This document shows positions 1 through 8,929 of a DNA stretch of 64,000 bases, piece by piece (the stretch's first letter is position 1; every line of letters starts with the position of its first letter). The notes below the pieces were generated by a model, which saw only the letters and a list, made by a program, of their open reading frames with translations, did not search any database and was not told where the DNA came from. The stretch is from Catalinimonas alkaloidigena (GTDB taxonomy: Bacteria > Bacteroidota > Bacteroidia > Cytophagales > Cyclobacteriaceae): contig NZ_JAQFIL010000001.1 of NCBI RefSeq assembly GCF_029504655.1, positions 4,779,001 to 4,843,000 on the forward strand, written 5' to 3'. Position numbers and translations under genes: made by a program.

Positions 1-1
1 A

Positions 2-124
2 CCACTGCACTACGGCATACAGAAAACCTCCGTTCAGCTCGCTGAAAAGCAGGGGGTATATTTACTACAATTTTTGTCTTCGGAAGGTGAAGTGCTAAGC
101 CAGGAAAGGCTCATCATCAGGTAA
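2..124 (+). CDS. C-terminal end of a secreted protein with a T9SS type A sorting domain (partial)
   Basis: An open frame enters from the left edge and stops at the TAA ending at 124. The visible 40 residues contain GVYLLQFLSSEG followed by a terminal RLIIR. This is the usual end of the C-terminal domain that sends Bacteroidota proteins through the type IX secretion system: a G-x-Y-x-L strand, a turn with G, then a basic-hydrophobic end. The rest of the protein is outside the window, so its function is unknown. It runs towards the oppositely oriented kinase gene and is unlikely to share a function with it. The short length limits confidence. Confidence 0.6.
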   Translation, partial: PLHYGIQKTSVQLAEKQGVYLLQFLSSEGEVLSQERLIIR

Positions 125-155
125 GCCAGGCCGAAATGGAAAAAGCGTTAAGGCA

Positions 156-1691
156 TCAGTATTTGTTTATTGATAGGGTTTTGATTTTATCACCCTTCAG
201 TTCAGTAAGTAAAGTATCTATCACCCAGCTACGTTCTTCTATACCGGAGGTGTTCACTACATACCGCATAAAGCTTTCTATGCTTTCCTGGTTAATACTA
301 TCATTAACAGTGAAATACACTTTTGCTTCTTCATCAACAAAGTACTCATTTACATAATTATTGATTCTGCTTAACCTGAGATTTGTATTGATAATTTCAT
401 TATCAAGAGATTCAATTTCTCTGAGTAAATTATCATATAGCATATTTTTCTGAGCATTGGTTAAGCCAAGGGGTAATGGCAATGATTTGGGCTGATTGGC
501 TAGGGTAGAATCCTCTGTCAGTATTGTATCTGCTTCAATCACATTTTGCCCTGATGCTTTAATGGGCGGCATAGTTTCCTGAGTGAGCCGGGAAGAATCT
601 GTGCCTGCTGAAGTAGAATCCATCAACTGTGCGGGAACACTTTCGCTCTTCTGGCTCTGTATCTGCGCAGTTTCTTCATTTTTTACAGCCGGTGCATCAG
701 AGGAAGTAAAGACATACCAGAAACCAAATGCCAGCAATACGAATACCAGCAGGATGCCGGCAATCATAGCTTTATTCATTTTCTTTTTGGTAGGAACAGG
801 GGCCTGCAATATCTCTATCAGTTCCAGGCTGGATTGCACTCTCTTCTTGGCATCCTTGATGAGGCATTTGCTGATTATTTTCCTATAGGGCTCAGGTACA
901 TTTTTAATTTCTGAGGGGAGTGGGTTATGCAATACATTATGCATTATTTCCATTGGGCTTTGGGAAGTATTTCTATCGCCAAAAGGAGATTTATCAGTAA
1001 AGATCTCTGTCAGTATCACGCCAAACGACCACAAATCCACATTGGTAGTAATCTGCTGATTGATCCCGTACTTTTTAGGGTCAAACTGTTCAGGAGCCAT
1101 ATATTCCATCTTACCCACCAGCTCAGATGAGGCCTTTTTTTGCCCCATATTGAGCGTCTTCATATCAATTTCTTTGGATATCCCAAAGTCAGCAATTTTG
1201 GGAATCCAGGTCTCCTTCTCTTTTACCATCAAAATATTATCAGGAGAAAGGTCACGGTGTATGACTCTTTTTTCAGTATGAATATAGTGTAAGCCCTGAA
1301 GTATTTCTTTGATTACTTCCTTGAAAACTTCTTTTGAGGGTGAGGATTTCAAGAAATCCAGCAAATTACCCGCATTGGCATATTCAAGTATACCCACCTG
1401 CACATCTTCGGCTATACCAAAGCTATTGGTAAACCTTACGATACGAGCGTCATGCACTCTAATGATATTTTTGTGGGTAAACCTGCGCGAGTTGCGCATT
1501 TCGCTTATTATATCATATTTCTGGGCATCGGTATTTGTGTAAAATTTGAGCGCGACTGTTTCTTCAAATTGACGATCGTACGCCTGATAAACTTTGGCAA
1601 AGCCTCCCTCCCCTAGTAAATTGGTATGATCGTAAACAAACCTTCTTCTAAAATCCTGTTCAGAGATGACTACTTTTTCACCCTCCTGCAT
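156..1691 (-). CDS. membrane-anchored Ser/Thr protein kinase (PknB/Hanks type)
   Basis: 511 residues. The kinase domain spans about 20-297: a glycine-rich loop (LGEGGFAKVY, 27-36), the ATP-binding Lys in VALKF (K49), a catalytic loop HRDLSPDN (D147), DFG at 168-170 and APE at 199-201. All residues needed for catalysis are present. A single transmembrane helix (about 308-328) separates the cytoplasmic kinase from a roughly 180-residue outer part that starts Ser/Thr/Gln-rich and ends in a charged, probably helical segment. The outer part resembles no PASTA repeats. It is divergent from the FHA/phosphatase operon at 1861, so it is probably the kinase whose product those FHA and PP2C proteins read and reverse. 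In many T6SSs such a set (PpkA/PppA/Fha) gives post-translational control. That role here is inferred from position only. Confidence 0.9.
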   Translation of the reverse strand: MQEGEKVVISEQDFRRRFVYDHTNLLGEGGFAKVYQAYDRQFEETVALKFYTNTDAQKYDIISEMRNSRRFTHKNIIRVHDARIVRFTNSFGIAEDVQVGILEYANAGNLLDFLKSSPSKEVFKEVIKEILQGLHYIHTEKRVIHRDLSPDNILMVKEKETWIPKIADFGISKEIDMKTLNMGQKKASSELVGKMEYMAPEQFDPKKYGINQQITTNVDLWSFGVILTEIFTDKSPFGDRNTSQSPMEIMHNVLHNPLPSEIKNVPEPYRKIISKCLIKDAKKRVQSSLELIEILQAPVPTKKKMNKAMIAGILLVFVLLAFGFWYVFTSSDAPAVKNEETAQIQSQKSESVPAQLMDSTSAGTDSSRLTQETMPPIKASGQNVIEADTILTEDSTLANQPKSLPLPLGLTNAQKNMLYDNLLREIESLDNEIINTNLRLSRINNYVNEYFVDEEAKVYFTVNDSINQESIESFMRYVVNTSGIEERSWVIDTLLTELKGDKIKTLSINKY

Positions 1692-1747
1692 AATGTATGA
1701 TTCAGTGTCTGAAGTTAAATAAAATTGCTAAGTGAGCAGCAAATAAA

Positions 1748-1775
1748 TTTAACATTATTTATTGTAATTGTTAAA
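1748..1775. promoter_or_regulatory. inverted repeat in the divergent kinase / FHA-operon promoter region
   Basis: TTTAACA at 1748-1754 and TGTTAAA at 1769-1775 form a 7-bp inverted repeat with a 14-nt spacer. It lies in the AT-rich 169-bp gap between the minus-strand kinase and the plus-strand FHA-protease gene. It could be an operator serving both directions, but AT-rich DNA yields such pairs by chance. Confidence 0.25.
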
Positions 1776-1860
1776 TGTTCAGCACAGACAAAATGAGGAT
1801 TTTCAATAAAATTTTAATATATTTAACTACAATTAGTCCTTAGCTTATCACAACATTTTT

Positions 1861-3378
1861 ATGTCCAGAGCTACACAATCCTTTAAGACAGGCATGTCTT
1901 TTATAGGGGGTGGAAATGTTCCTGCTTACACACTTGAATTTCTTACCGCCTCACCTAAACACGAGGTGTCAAGCTTTGAAACTATAGTAGTGCCATATAT
2001 TGAGATTGGGAGGTCTAGAACTTGTGCTGTCAGGTTTTCAGAAGAGGTAAGTACAGTCAGCAGAAAACATGCTGCACTTGAGAGAAAAGGTAATGATGTA
2101 TACATCAAAAACTTATCAGCTACTAATCCTACCCTTGTCAATGGTTCTCCGGTAGCTGAAGAATGGAAGTTAAATAATGGTGATGAGTTTCAGCTTTCCT
2201 TTGAAGGTCCACGCCTGAGATTCAACATCGCGCAAAGTGGATCTACCTCTATGGGGGTAACCAAACGGATTGGCTTGGTTGTCAACCAGGCGGTAAGACC
2301 ATACCGGGTAGCAGTGATTACAATGATAAGCCTATTGATTATAAGCGGACTGGTAGCAGGTTTTTTTATCTATCAACTGAACCGGGAAACAGAAGTACTC
2401 GCCGGACAAACAGATACTTTGCGTAAGAGTAACAAAGCCATTACTGATTCACTCGCCCACGCTATCAAGAAGAATGAGGCGCTGAAACAAGAGATGCTGG
2501 CCAACAAACAAAACATGGAAGCTCAGCTTCAGTCTACTGTCGCGAACTTTGCTGCCAAGCAGAAGCAACTGGTACAGCAGATCAATAATACTAAAAAAGA
2601 AAGCCCCGAAGAGATAGTTGCCATGGCTATTGCCCAGGTCAAGGAAAGTGTGTTTTATATGGGCATAAAAAATGTACGTGCTGAGATGGACGGAGAAGTC
2701 CTTGTAGATGAACCTCTACCCGAAAACTGTCACTGCACAGGTTTTTTATTAGATGACGGTAAGTTTGTCACGGCCAGGCATTGTGTGGAGTTGTATTTTT
2801 ATGAAAAAAATGAGCTCAATTTACTGGCCAGTTTAGGAGGAACAGTTACCTACGATTTTTATGCTGTATCTTCTGACGAATCCATAAGATTTGACTTCAC
2901 CAACCATGACTTTATGATTGATCATTCTACCGACTACTATGTGGATGAAGAGTATAATGGACAGGAAGTAGTTTTGGTTCAGGCAAATAGTTATGACGGT
3001 ACCGACTGGGCATATTTCCAGACAGATCAGAAGGGAACTATCACAGCAGCCCCCCAGCTTTCGGCTTCACTCAAAAGCGGTACTGAATTACATTGCCTTG
3101 GCTATACGTATGGCAATACTTTTCAGCAGTTAGGTAACGATAATGGTCTGGAGGTGCTATATAGCAAAGCTAGTGTAGCCAAAGATGACCTTGATAACAA
3201 TACCATCATTGTTTCCGGCTATGGCTTTGATAATGGTAACTCCGGGGGACCACTCTTTGTCATCAGAGATGGTGTACCGAAAGCTATTGCCATTGTATCA
3301 GCAGGTTATACCAACCCATCTACCGGAAGGGATGATGCATTAGGCTCAGTAGTCCCTATCAAAAACATTAGCAAATGA
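1861..3378 (+). CDS. FHA domain - transmembrane - trypsin-like serine protease fusion
   Basis: 505 residues in three blocks. An N-terminal FHA domain (about 45-123) has the phosphothreonine-binding residues G50-R51, S67-R68-x-H70 and N94-G95. One transmembrane helix follows (about 149-171), then a coiled-coil-like linker rich in Lys/Gln (172-245). The C-terminal part (about 255-505) is a chymotrypsin/HtrA-like protease domain: TARHC holds the likely catalytic His (H307), D382 in TDWA is a candidate Asp, and GNSGGP holds the nucleophile (S461). The layout puts phosphopeptide reading in the cytoplasm and proteolysis in the periplasm. First gene of a tight plus-strand operon to 7985. No PDZ domain is visible. 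Substrate unknown; a link to the T6SS is positional inference. Confidence 0.85.
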   Translation: MSRATQSFKTGMSFIGGGNVPAYTLEFLTASPKHEVSSFETIVVPYIEIGRSRTCAVRFSEEVSTVSRKHAALERKGNDVYIKNLSATNPTLVNGSPVAEEWKLNNGDEFQLSFEGPRLRFNIAQSGSTSMGVTKRIGLVVNQAVRPYRVAVITMISLLIISGLVAGFFIYQLNRETEVLAGQTDTLRKSNKAITDSLAHAIKKNEALKQEMLANKQNMEAQLQSTVANFAAKQKQLVQQINNTKKESPEEIVAMAIAQVKESVFYMGIKNVRAEMDGEVLVDEPLPENCHCTGFLLDDGKFVTARHCVELYFYEKNELNLLASLGGTVTYDFYAVSSDESIRFDFTNHDFMIDHSTDYYVDEEYNGQEVVLVQANSYDGTDWAYFQTDQKGTITAAPQLSASLKSGTELHCLGYTYGNTFQQLGNDNGLEVLYSKASVAKDDLDNNTIIVSGYGFDNGNSGGPLFVIRDGVPKAIAIVSAGYTNPSTGRDDALGSVVPIKNISK

Positions 3379-3382
3379 TCTT

Positions 3383-4168
3383 ATGAGAAAAGCAGTTGAA
3401 TTCATTTTGGTATTCTATACGCTATGTTTTTTTAAAGTAGAAGTGCATGCCCAGATAGATTCCACCTCCATCCGTATCCCTCAGTTGGTAGCCTTACAAA
3501 ACAATCAGAATTTAGTCAACAAAGCCATAGATGGTGCCATCTATCTCGTTCGACAGGAATATATGCTGGAGTCTTCCTCCGGTGAACGCTTGGGAAGAGG
3601 GATTTTAGATTATTTTGGTAAGACGTACAGGATTGGCGTGCTGGTGAACAGAGACCTTTGGCTACCCAGCAGCATAAGAGAACCTTGGCGGACAGATCCT
3701 AATTTCAAGGAATATGAAGCGGATTTTGAACCCTTTTGCTCATTAACCAAGGTTAAAGCAATCAATTCTGACAATGATTATAGGGTATTTGAGATCAAGA
3801 AACTGAACTTGGAATCACCATTGACCAGCTTCAAACCAGGTGTTGCCGGATTAAATGCCAGCGATTCGCTTCCTCAAAATGGCAAGTTGCTGGTTTATTA
3901 TGTTGAAGAAGATAACAGTCCGGATGAGTCTGTAATTAAGTCAACCAATATCAACCTTAATCAGATCTCCTGGGATAATGAAGGTATGGCAGAGGTTAAG
4001 GATATTCAGTTCAAAGACCGAATGATACTGGGAGGAGCTTTATTTGTAGAAAAAGTGAGTCTGGGCAAAATAGATATTGAATTAGTTGCCGTATATACTG
4101 ATGTAGAGGAGAACTGGGTGCTTCAGGCGGTTCACCCTATCATAACAAATCACATTCCAAGTAATTAA
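3383..4168 (+). CDS. secreted protein of unknown function, possibly an inactive trypsin-like paralogue
   Basis: 261 residues with a probable signal peptide (about 1-24, hydrophobic core FILVFYTLCFF, then VHAQ). No family recognised. By eye its last 100 residues follow the same order as the end of the protease domain encoded just upstream: a hydrophobic strand, a segment MILGGALFVEK where the protease has GNSGGPLF, a strand ending in VAVYTD where the protease has IVSAGYT, and VHPI near the end where the protease has VVPI. If the match is real, the catalytic Ser and the G-N-S-G loop are lost and this is a pseudoprotease acting in the periplasm. Starts 4 bp after the upstream stop, so co-translated or at least co-transcribed. 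Confidence 0.6.
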   Translation: MRKAVEFILVFYTLCFFKVEVHAQIDSTSIRIPQLVALQNNQNLVNKAIDGAIYLVRQEYMLESSSGERLGRGILDYFGKTYRIGVLVNRDLWLPSSIREPWRTDPNFKEYEADFEPFCSLTKVKAINSDNDYRVFEIKKLNLESPLTSFKPGVAGLNASDSLPQNGKLLVYYVEEDNSPDESVIKSTNINLNQISWDNEGMAEVKDIQFKDRMILGGALFVEKVSLGKIDIELVAVYTDVEENWVLQAVHPIITNHIPSN

Positions 4169-4186
4169 GCATTAAATTTTACCATT

Positions 4187-5662
4187 GTGAGTCACAAAAA
4201 AGGTAGTTTAAAATATTTTGGGGCCACTGATGTGGGACAGGTCAGAGACCATAATGAAGACAGTTTTGTCATCATTGATCTCTCTCAGGAGGAGAATAAT
4301 GCCCGGGGAACAGTATTTATGGTGGCGGATGGTATGGGTGGCGCCAATGCCGGGGAAGTAGCCTCCGCCATAGCGTGCAATGTAGTTGAGGATAGATTTC
4401 TCAAACTGCAAACGATACCTGACACACAAAGAAACATAGAGAAATACCTCAAAAACCTTCTGCTGGAAGCACATCAGCAAATTTTACAGCATGCCAGCCA
4501 ACACCCTGAATGTACAGGCATGGGCACTACCGCTGTGATCGCCTGGGTCATTGATGACCAACTGCATGTGACATGGTGCGGGGATAGCCGTTGTTATGTC
4601 TACCAAAAAAAACAACAGTATACGCTGAAACCCCTTACTGATGACCATTCCCTGGTATGGCAAATGGTACTCAGCGGAGAGCTCTCTGCTGAAGAAGCCA
4701 GAATTCATGAGCAGAGTAACATTATTCTTCAGGTATTGGGAAGTACAGACTCTAAGCCCAAACCATCATACCTGAACAAGAGATTGGTGGAAGGTGAAAA
4801 AATACTGCTCTGCAGTGATGGGCTTAATGGCATGTTGAGTGACGCGGCAATACAACAAATCCTGGAGGGCAATGATAAGATCAAGGATACTACCGGAGTT
4901 TTGATTGATGAAGCCAATCGGGCGGGAGGCTCTGATAACATTACTGTAATCTACGTAGAAGTAGAGGCCACATTAAATACGGCAACGAGACAAAAGCGAG
5001 GCGTGTTAAGTACTCTCAAAAGTAAATGGCCTTTTGTATTGGCACTGTCTTTACTATTGCTCGTTCTGGTTTACTCGCTTATAGCCTGGAAGGGAAGTAA
5101 GGCTAGTCCTGAACCCAAAACAGAAGATAGAATTCAGCCCACAATTTCAGAATCACACTCTGCTCAGTCCTCGCTCACTAAAGAATCAGATGAGATGGAG
5201 GGTGATGCAAAAGCTACCAATGCAGAAGCCGATAAGCCTGGGGTTACCACTGGAGAAGAGCATTTAAGCGCGACTAAGTACAACTTCCTTGGTGCCCTTG
5301 ATGAATTAAATATTCAACTGGAAGAACAAATCAATAATACCAAAAAATTAATAGAGGGGTGTCAGACTTGTAATGATAACCCTCAACTAGAGAATGTGAA
5401 TGAATCTCTTTCGGCGACACATGATCTGATAAAAAGTCAGATAAAATTAACCAATCAAAATTTGCCTATCTCCAGTCAATCTAAAGAAAAACTTTCTTCA
5501 ATAAGTCAGTCAGTAAATGTATCTTATGATGCTGATAAAAAATTTAATACGAATAGCATAGTATCCGAACAAGAATATATGGTCAATACCATTACTAAAG
5601 TAGTAAAAAAAATTAATAAACAACTGGAGACTTTGACTATTCAAGTGCAGGAGCAAAATTAA
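4187..5662 (+). CDS. PP2C-family protein phosphatase with transmembrane helix and outer tail
   Basis: 491 residues, GTG start; the domain begins within ten residues, which supports this start. The cytoplasmic PPM/PP2C domain (about 8-258) has all metal-binding motifs: RDHNEDSF (D21, E24), VADGMGG (D48, G49), GMGTT, WCGDSR, LLCSDGL (D211) and GGSDNIT (D250). It should remove phosphates from Thr/Ser placed by the neighbouring kinases. A membrane helix (about 283-302) leads to a roughly 190-residue Ser/Thr/Glu-rich, helical, probably periplasmic region. Most T6SS-linked phosphatases (PppA) are soluble and lack such a tail. Fourth member of the phospho-signalling operon counting the divergent kinase. 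Confidence 0.9.
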   Translation: MSHKKGSLKYFGATDVGQVRDHNEDSFVIIDLSQEENNARGTVFMVADGMGGANAGEVASAIACNVVEDRFLKLQTIPDTQRNIEKYLKNLLLEAHQQILQHASQHPECTGMGTTAVIAWVIDDQLHVTWCGDSRCYVYQKKQQYTLKPLTDDHSLVWQMVLSGELSAEEARIHEQSNIILQVLGSTDSKPKPSYLNKRLVEGEKILLCSDGLNGMLSDAAIQQILEGNDKIKDTTGVLIDEANRAGGSDNITVIYVEVEATLNTATRQKRGVLSTLKSKWPFVLALSLLLLVLVYSLIAWKGSKASPEPKTEDRIQPTISESHSAQSSLTKESDEMEGDAKATNAEADKPGVTTGEEHLSATKYNFLGALDELNIQLEEQINNTKKLIEGCQTCNDNPQLENVNESLSATHDLIKSQIKLTNQNLPISSQSKEKLSSISQSVNVSYDADKKFNTNSIVSEQEYMVNTITKVVKKINKQLETLTIQVQEQN

Positions 5663-5667
5663 GTGAT

Positions 5668-6654
5668 ATGAGAAACCCATTCAAAAAGAAAAGCTCTAAG
5701 ACAAAAAAGGAAGTGCCTAAACCTCCAATTGATCCGATCAAAGAACCCTGGAATAGACTGCCTAATGAAAGGCCGTTAAAGCAGACTAATAAAACAATTG
5801 TTGGAAAAAAGCCGGAAAAACCTTTTCTGGATCAAAAAGCGCAAGATGATACTTTTGACAGTGGATATCAATGCCCAGAATGTTCTTATCCATTAAGGAA
5901 TCAGGTATCTGTAGCCACCCCTTGCCCTAATTGTGGTTTTGTGGGAGTAAAAACTGAGCAGGAAACCACTGCAAAGCGCACCATGACTTTCAGTAGTCTT
6001 AACTTTGGCAAGATATCCAACAAGAGAAAATTTTCGCTGATCAATGAGGCGGCACCCGATATGTCTGTAAGTGCAGAGCTCGGTGAAGTTGAGGAGATTT
6101 CACTTGGTCGTGATGAGTTAGACCCTGACAACCCCAGTATATCTGGCAACGGGCACATTCAACTTAGAGAAAGCCAGGGAAAGTGGTTTATTAAAGACAT
6201 CAGTTCTAATGGAGCCACCTTCGTTCAGGCCTTGAATTATCATCCTTTATATGAGGGCAGCAGACTGATATTAGGCAACCGTATTTTTCTTTTTTCATCC
6301 AATGTTACCAAGAACAAACCTGTGCAGGTAGAACCAAATAAGACAATGCAATTTGGTCAGTTTAACATATCAGAAAGTCAGCAGGGCACTTTTACTTTAG
6401 TGGATGAGTTAAACGGTACGGCGAAGCAGTTTACCGGACCTGAAGTGACACTTAACCGCTTTAACCTTGACCCTGATGACCAAAGCATTTCCAGCAAACA
6501 ACATGCGAGTGTTGAAAAAAAGCAAGATATGTGGATGATAATTGACCGTAGCTCTAACAAAGCTACATTTGTTCAGTGCAAGAACGAAGTGCATATCCCG
6601 CATCAGACTAAGTTAATTTTAGGAAATAAAGTATTCAAATTTGAGATTGAATGA
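5668..6654 (+). CDS. zinc-ribbon protein with two FHA domains
   Basis: 328 residues. A basic, Lys/Pro-rich N-terminus is followed by a zinc ribbon with CPEC (C69, C72) and CPNC (C86, C89), then two FHA domains at about 140-212 and 255-326. FHA2 keeps the S-K-x-H signature (S276, H279) but has NR in place of the leading GR; FHA1 keeps GR (147-148) but the S-R-x-H site reads G-N-G-H. So both phosphothreonine pockets look somewhat altered. The two FHA repeats share the pattern LDPD-x-x-SIS and ATFVQ, pointing to internal duplication. Probably a cytoplasmic scaffold for the phosphorylated kinase or T6SS parts. Its last codons overlap the next gene by 4 bp (ATGA). Confidence 0.8.
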   Translation: MRNPFKKKSSKTKKEVPKPPIDPIKEPWNRLPNERPLKQTNKTIVGKKPEKPFLDQKAQDDTFDSGYQCPECSYPLRNQVSVATPCPNCGFVGVKTEQETTAKRTMTFSSLNFGKISNKRKFSLINEAAPDMSVSAELGEVEEISLGRDELDPDNPSISGNGHIQLRESQGKWFIKDISSNGATFVQALNYHPLYEGSRLILGNRIFLFSSNVTKNKPVQVEPNKTMQFGQFNISESQQGTFTLVDELNGTAKQFTGPEVTLNRFNLDPDDQSISSKQHASVEKKQDMWMIIDRSSNKATFVQCKNEVHIPHQTKLILGNKVFKFEIE

Positions 6655-7985
6655 TCTCTATTTCTCAATTCATGTCTGCTCCTGAGAGAATAAACCTTCA
6701 ACCTCCTCAATCCATTCGGATGAATGGTGCTGATATTATCATCAAAGAGGAAATAGGAAAAGGAGGATTTGGTAGTGTATACCTGGCGGAGCGTGATGGC
6801 GTTTATATTGCTGTCAAACTTTACCGTATGTGGGAAGTCCTTCCTGCCGAGCGAGAGGATATCCTCCAAAGATTCTTGCAGGAATACCAGATCAGCAAAG
6901 GAATTGATTCGCCCTATGTATTAAAAATCTTCAATTATCATGAGCTTGCCGGTAACCCCCTACTAGTCATGGAGTTTTGTGGGGGGGGCAGCCTGAGAGA
7001 TATCATTGGCGAAAATCTGGATGACCGCAAAATTTCAAAGGTTGTATATGACATTTGTAATGGTCTTTTATGCATGCATCAGCATAACATTGTACACCGT
7101 GATGTTAAGCCGGAAAATATACTCCTGAAAGGAGGTAATTATTGCCTGAGTGATTTTGGCGTATCCGCAAGTTTACACAACAGACTTACCCAGACGGATA
7201 TACGAGGAAGAGTCAAACAGATCTTTGCAACTGCTGCCTACTCACCACCTGAGCAAGCCGATGGTGCCATGGCATACAAAAAAACGGGGCCGACAAATGA
7301 TATATTTGCTTTGGGAGCCGTACTATATGAGTTACTGACACAGGGGCACCTGCCGTTCGGATCTTTTGAGCAATACCAAAACGACCCATTGCAATACGAA
7401 AAGAGAAAAATCAGCGAGGAATGGGATTATAAAAGGTTAATCGACTCAGATGTTAAAGCTTTTTGGAAAAATATCATCGTCAAGTGCCTGAAACCACTGG
7501 CAGAAGATAGATTTCAAGGTGCTGATGAAATCCTGGATTTACTTAAGAGCAGTGATTTCTCAAGTAAGCCTGTTCCCTCCAAAGCAAGACAAATAGCTCA
7601 TAAAAAGTTAACCAACTTAGCTCCCAGAAAAAGCCAGCAACAAAATTTTTACATCAGTAAGATCGCCGAAAACAAGAGTAAATTCAAGCTTACAATCGGG
7701 CGACTCGACGACGAAAACTTCGCGGCCAATGACATATTAATTGATGAAGGAAAAAGCGCGTTTATCTCTCGTTATCATGCTACTTTAGAAAAATTTTTTG
7801 ATAAGGAAGGTAATGAGAAGTGGTACATTAGAGACGGTCAGTGGATCAAAGTTGAAGGTCAGATGAAATGGAGGCCCTCAACCAATGGTACTTTTGTCAA
7901 CGATATTCAAATCGGTCAGGAAGGATACTTGCTTACCGATAGTGATATCATAAAGATAGGTAATACTAAATTAGCATTTGAATAA
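6651..7985 (+). CDS. Ser/Thr protein kinase with C-terminal FHA domain
   Basis: 444 residues, no membrane helix. Kinase domain about 28-300: glycine loop IGKGGFGSVY, K56 in IAVKL, catalytic loop HRDVKPEN (D151), DFG at 168-170, and SPPEQ (198-202) as the APE variant; all catalytic residues are present. The C-terminal FHA domain (about 346-444) is canonical: G350-R351, S373-R-x-H376, N412-G-T414. A kinase that can bind its own or its partners' phosphothreonines suits feed-forward assembly. The start overlaps the previous stop (ATGA), suggesting translational coupling; Met8 is an alternative start. The operon ends here, 59 bp from the end of the oppositely oriented T6SS operon, with no clear terminator between. 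Confidence 0.9.
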   Translation: MISISQFMSAPERINLQPPQSIRMNGADIIIKEEIGKGGFGSVYLAERDGVYIAVKLYRMWEVLPAEREDILQRFLQEYQISKGIDSPYVLKIFNYHELAGNPLLVMEFCGGGSLRDIIGENLDDRKISKVVYDICNGLLCMHQHNIVHRDVKPENILLKGGNYCLSDFGVSASLHNRLTQTDIRGRVKQIFATAAYSPPEQADGAMAYKKTGPTNDIFALGAVLYELLTQGHLPFGSFEQYQNDPLQYEKRKISEEWDYKRLIDSDVKAFWKNIIVKCLKPLAEDRFQGADEILDLLKSSDFSSKPVPSKARQIAHKKLTNLAPRKSQQQNFYISKIAENKSKFKLTIGRLDDENFAANDILIDEGKSAFISRYHATLEKFFDKEGNEKWYIRDGQWIKVEGQMKWRPSTNGTFVNDIQIGQEGYLLTDSDIIKIGNTKLAFE

Positions 7986-8044
7986 GTCAAGGCTGGCTGA
8001 ATTTTCTCAACTACTTCATTGTCATCATCTGTAGAGAGGACTGT

Positions 8045-8902
8045 TTATTCTTCATTCACAATATATACTGCAAACTTTTTTATCATTCCTGAGGCTCCGC
8101 TTCCCATCATGCTGAGTCCTGCGCTAATGCTTTCCAATAGCCTGGTTCTTACCTCTTTGGTGATATCATGAACTCTAAATATTTTTGGAGCTACTCCATC
8201 TTTGACCATTTGCTTAAACTGTCTGGAAGTAAGCTTTGGATTATCTGCTTCCGCTAATATTCTTGGTAATCTTTTCCGGGCTCCTCGGGAGAGTTTTTCT
8301 GATTGCTTGAAAGTCTGCATGAGAGGCCGGCCAGTAGCTTTACTTAGATTCCTCCCAAATTGAACAGTCCCTTTTATTGAAGATGCTCCTCCAACAATTG
8401 AAATGGTATCTAATGCCATGGTCCCGTATTGATAATACTCACTGTCATCGAGCATCTGATTATGGCTTGGGTCAATAAACTCATTCACAATTCTACCTGC
8501 AGAAAGCCCGCATTGTGCAGCGGTAGCCGCCGCCCCGGCCCAGGCCAGCGTGGTGATTGCCAATGAACCTCCTCCCGTGACAGGCGTTGCTGCAATACCA
8601 CCTGCCGCTGCAACTCCGGTTAAAACAGCAGCACCACAGCTTGTAGTTAAGCCAAAGACCTCCCACCCCCAGCTAAAGTTACTCTCAGCAGCAACCTCTT
8701 TCACTGTTTTCTTTTCCAGGCTCTCTTTGACTTCACTAATCACTATCCAGGAACCCAAGCCTTCGGGCATTAAACTCGGTCTGATTACATAAGAATTTCC
8801 CCTGCCTACATAAGCAATTCCACAATACCTGAACTCAGGTAGCTGGTTGATCCTTTTGATAATATTTTCTTCTTCCTGCTTACTTAGATAGCCATATCCC
8901 AT
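8045..8902 (-). CDS. PAAR-adjacent hydrophobic/glycine-rich protein, candidate T6SS effector
   Basis: 285 residues. The centre (about 84-140) is a long Ala/Gly/Thr-rich hydrophobic stretch beginning near LTTSCGAAVLTG, long enough for two membrane passes. Next comes a segment EYYQYGTMALDTISIVGGAS and a basic C-terminal part ending in another hydrophobic patch. I recall similar proteins in Proteobacteria encoded directly after PAAR genes (often misnamed NAD synthetase), with the same order: hydrophobic hairpin, then an LD-x-ISL-type motif. That comparison is from memory. It is the last gene of the T6SS operon, 28 bp after the PAAR gene, which is the usual place of a PAAR-loaded cargo. No separate immunity gene follows, since the next gene is on the other strand. 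Membrane-pore toxin is one option; a chaperone or structural partner is another. Confidence 0.6.
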   Translation of the reverse strand: MGYGYLSKQEEENIIKRINQLPEFRYCGIAYVGRGNSYVIRPSLMPEGLGSWIVISEVKESLEKKTVKEVAAESNFSWGWEVFGLTTSCGAAVLTGVAAAGGIAATPVTGGGSLAITTLAWAGAAATAAQCGLSAGRIVNEFIDPSHNQMLDDSEYYQYGTMALDTISIVGGASSIKGTVQFGRNLSKATGRPLMQTFKQSEKLSRGARKRLPRILAEADNPKLTSRQFKQMVKDGVAPKIFRVHDITKEVRTRLLESISAGLSMMGSGASGMIKKFAVYIVNEE

Positions 8903-8929
8903 GGAGTAAAAATATGAGTTCTGATAACA

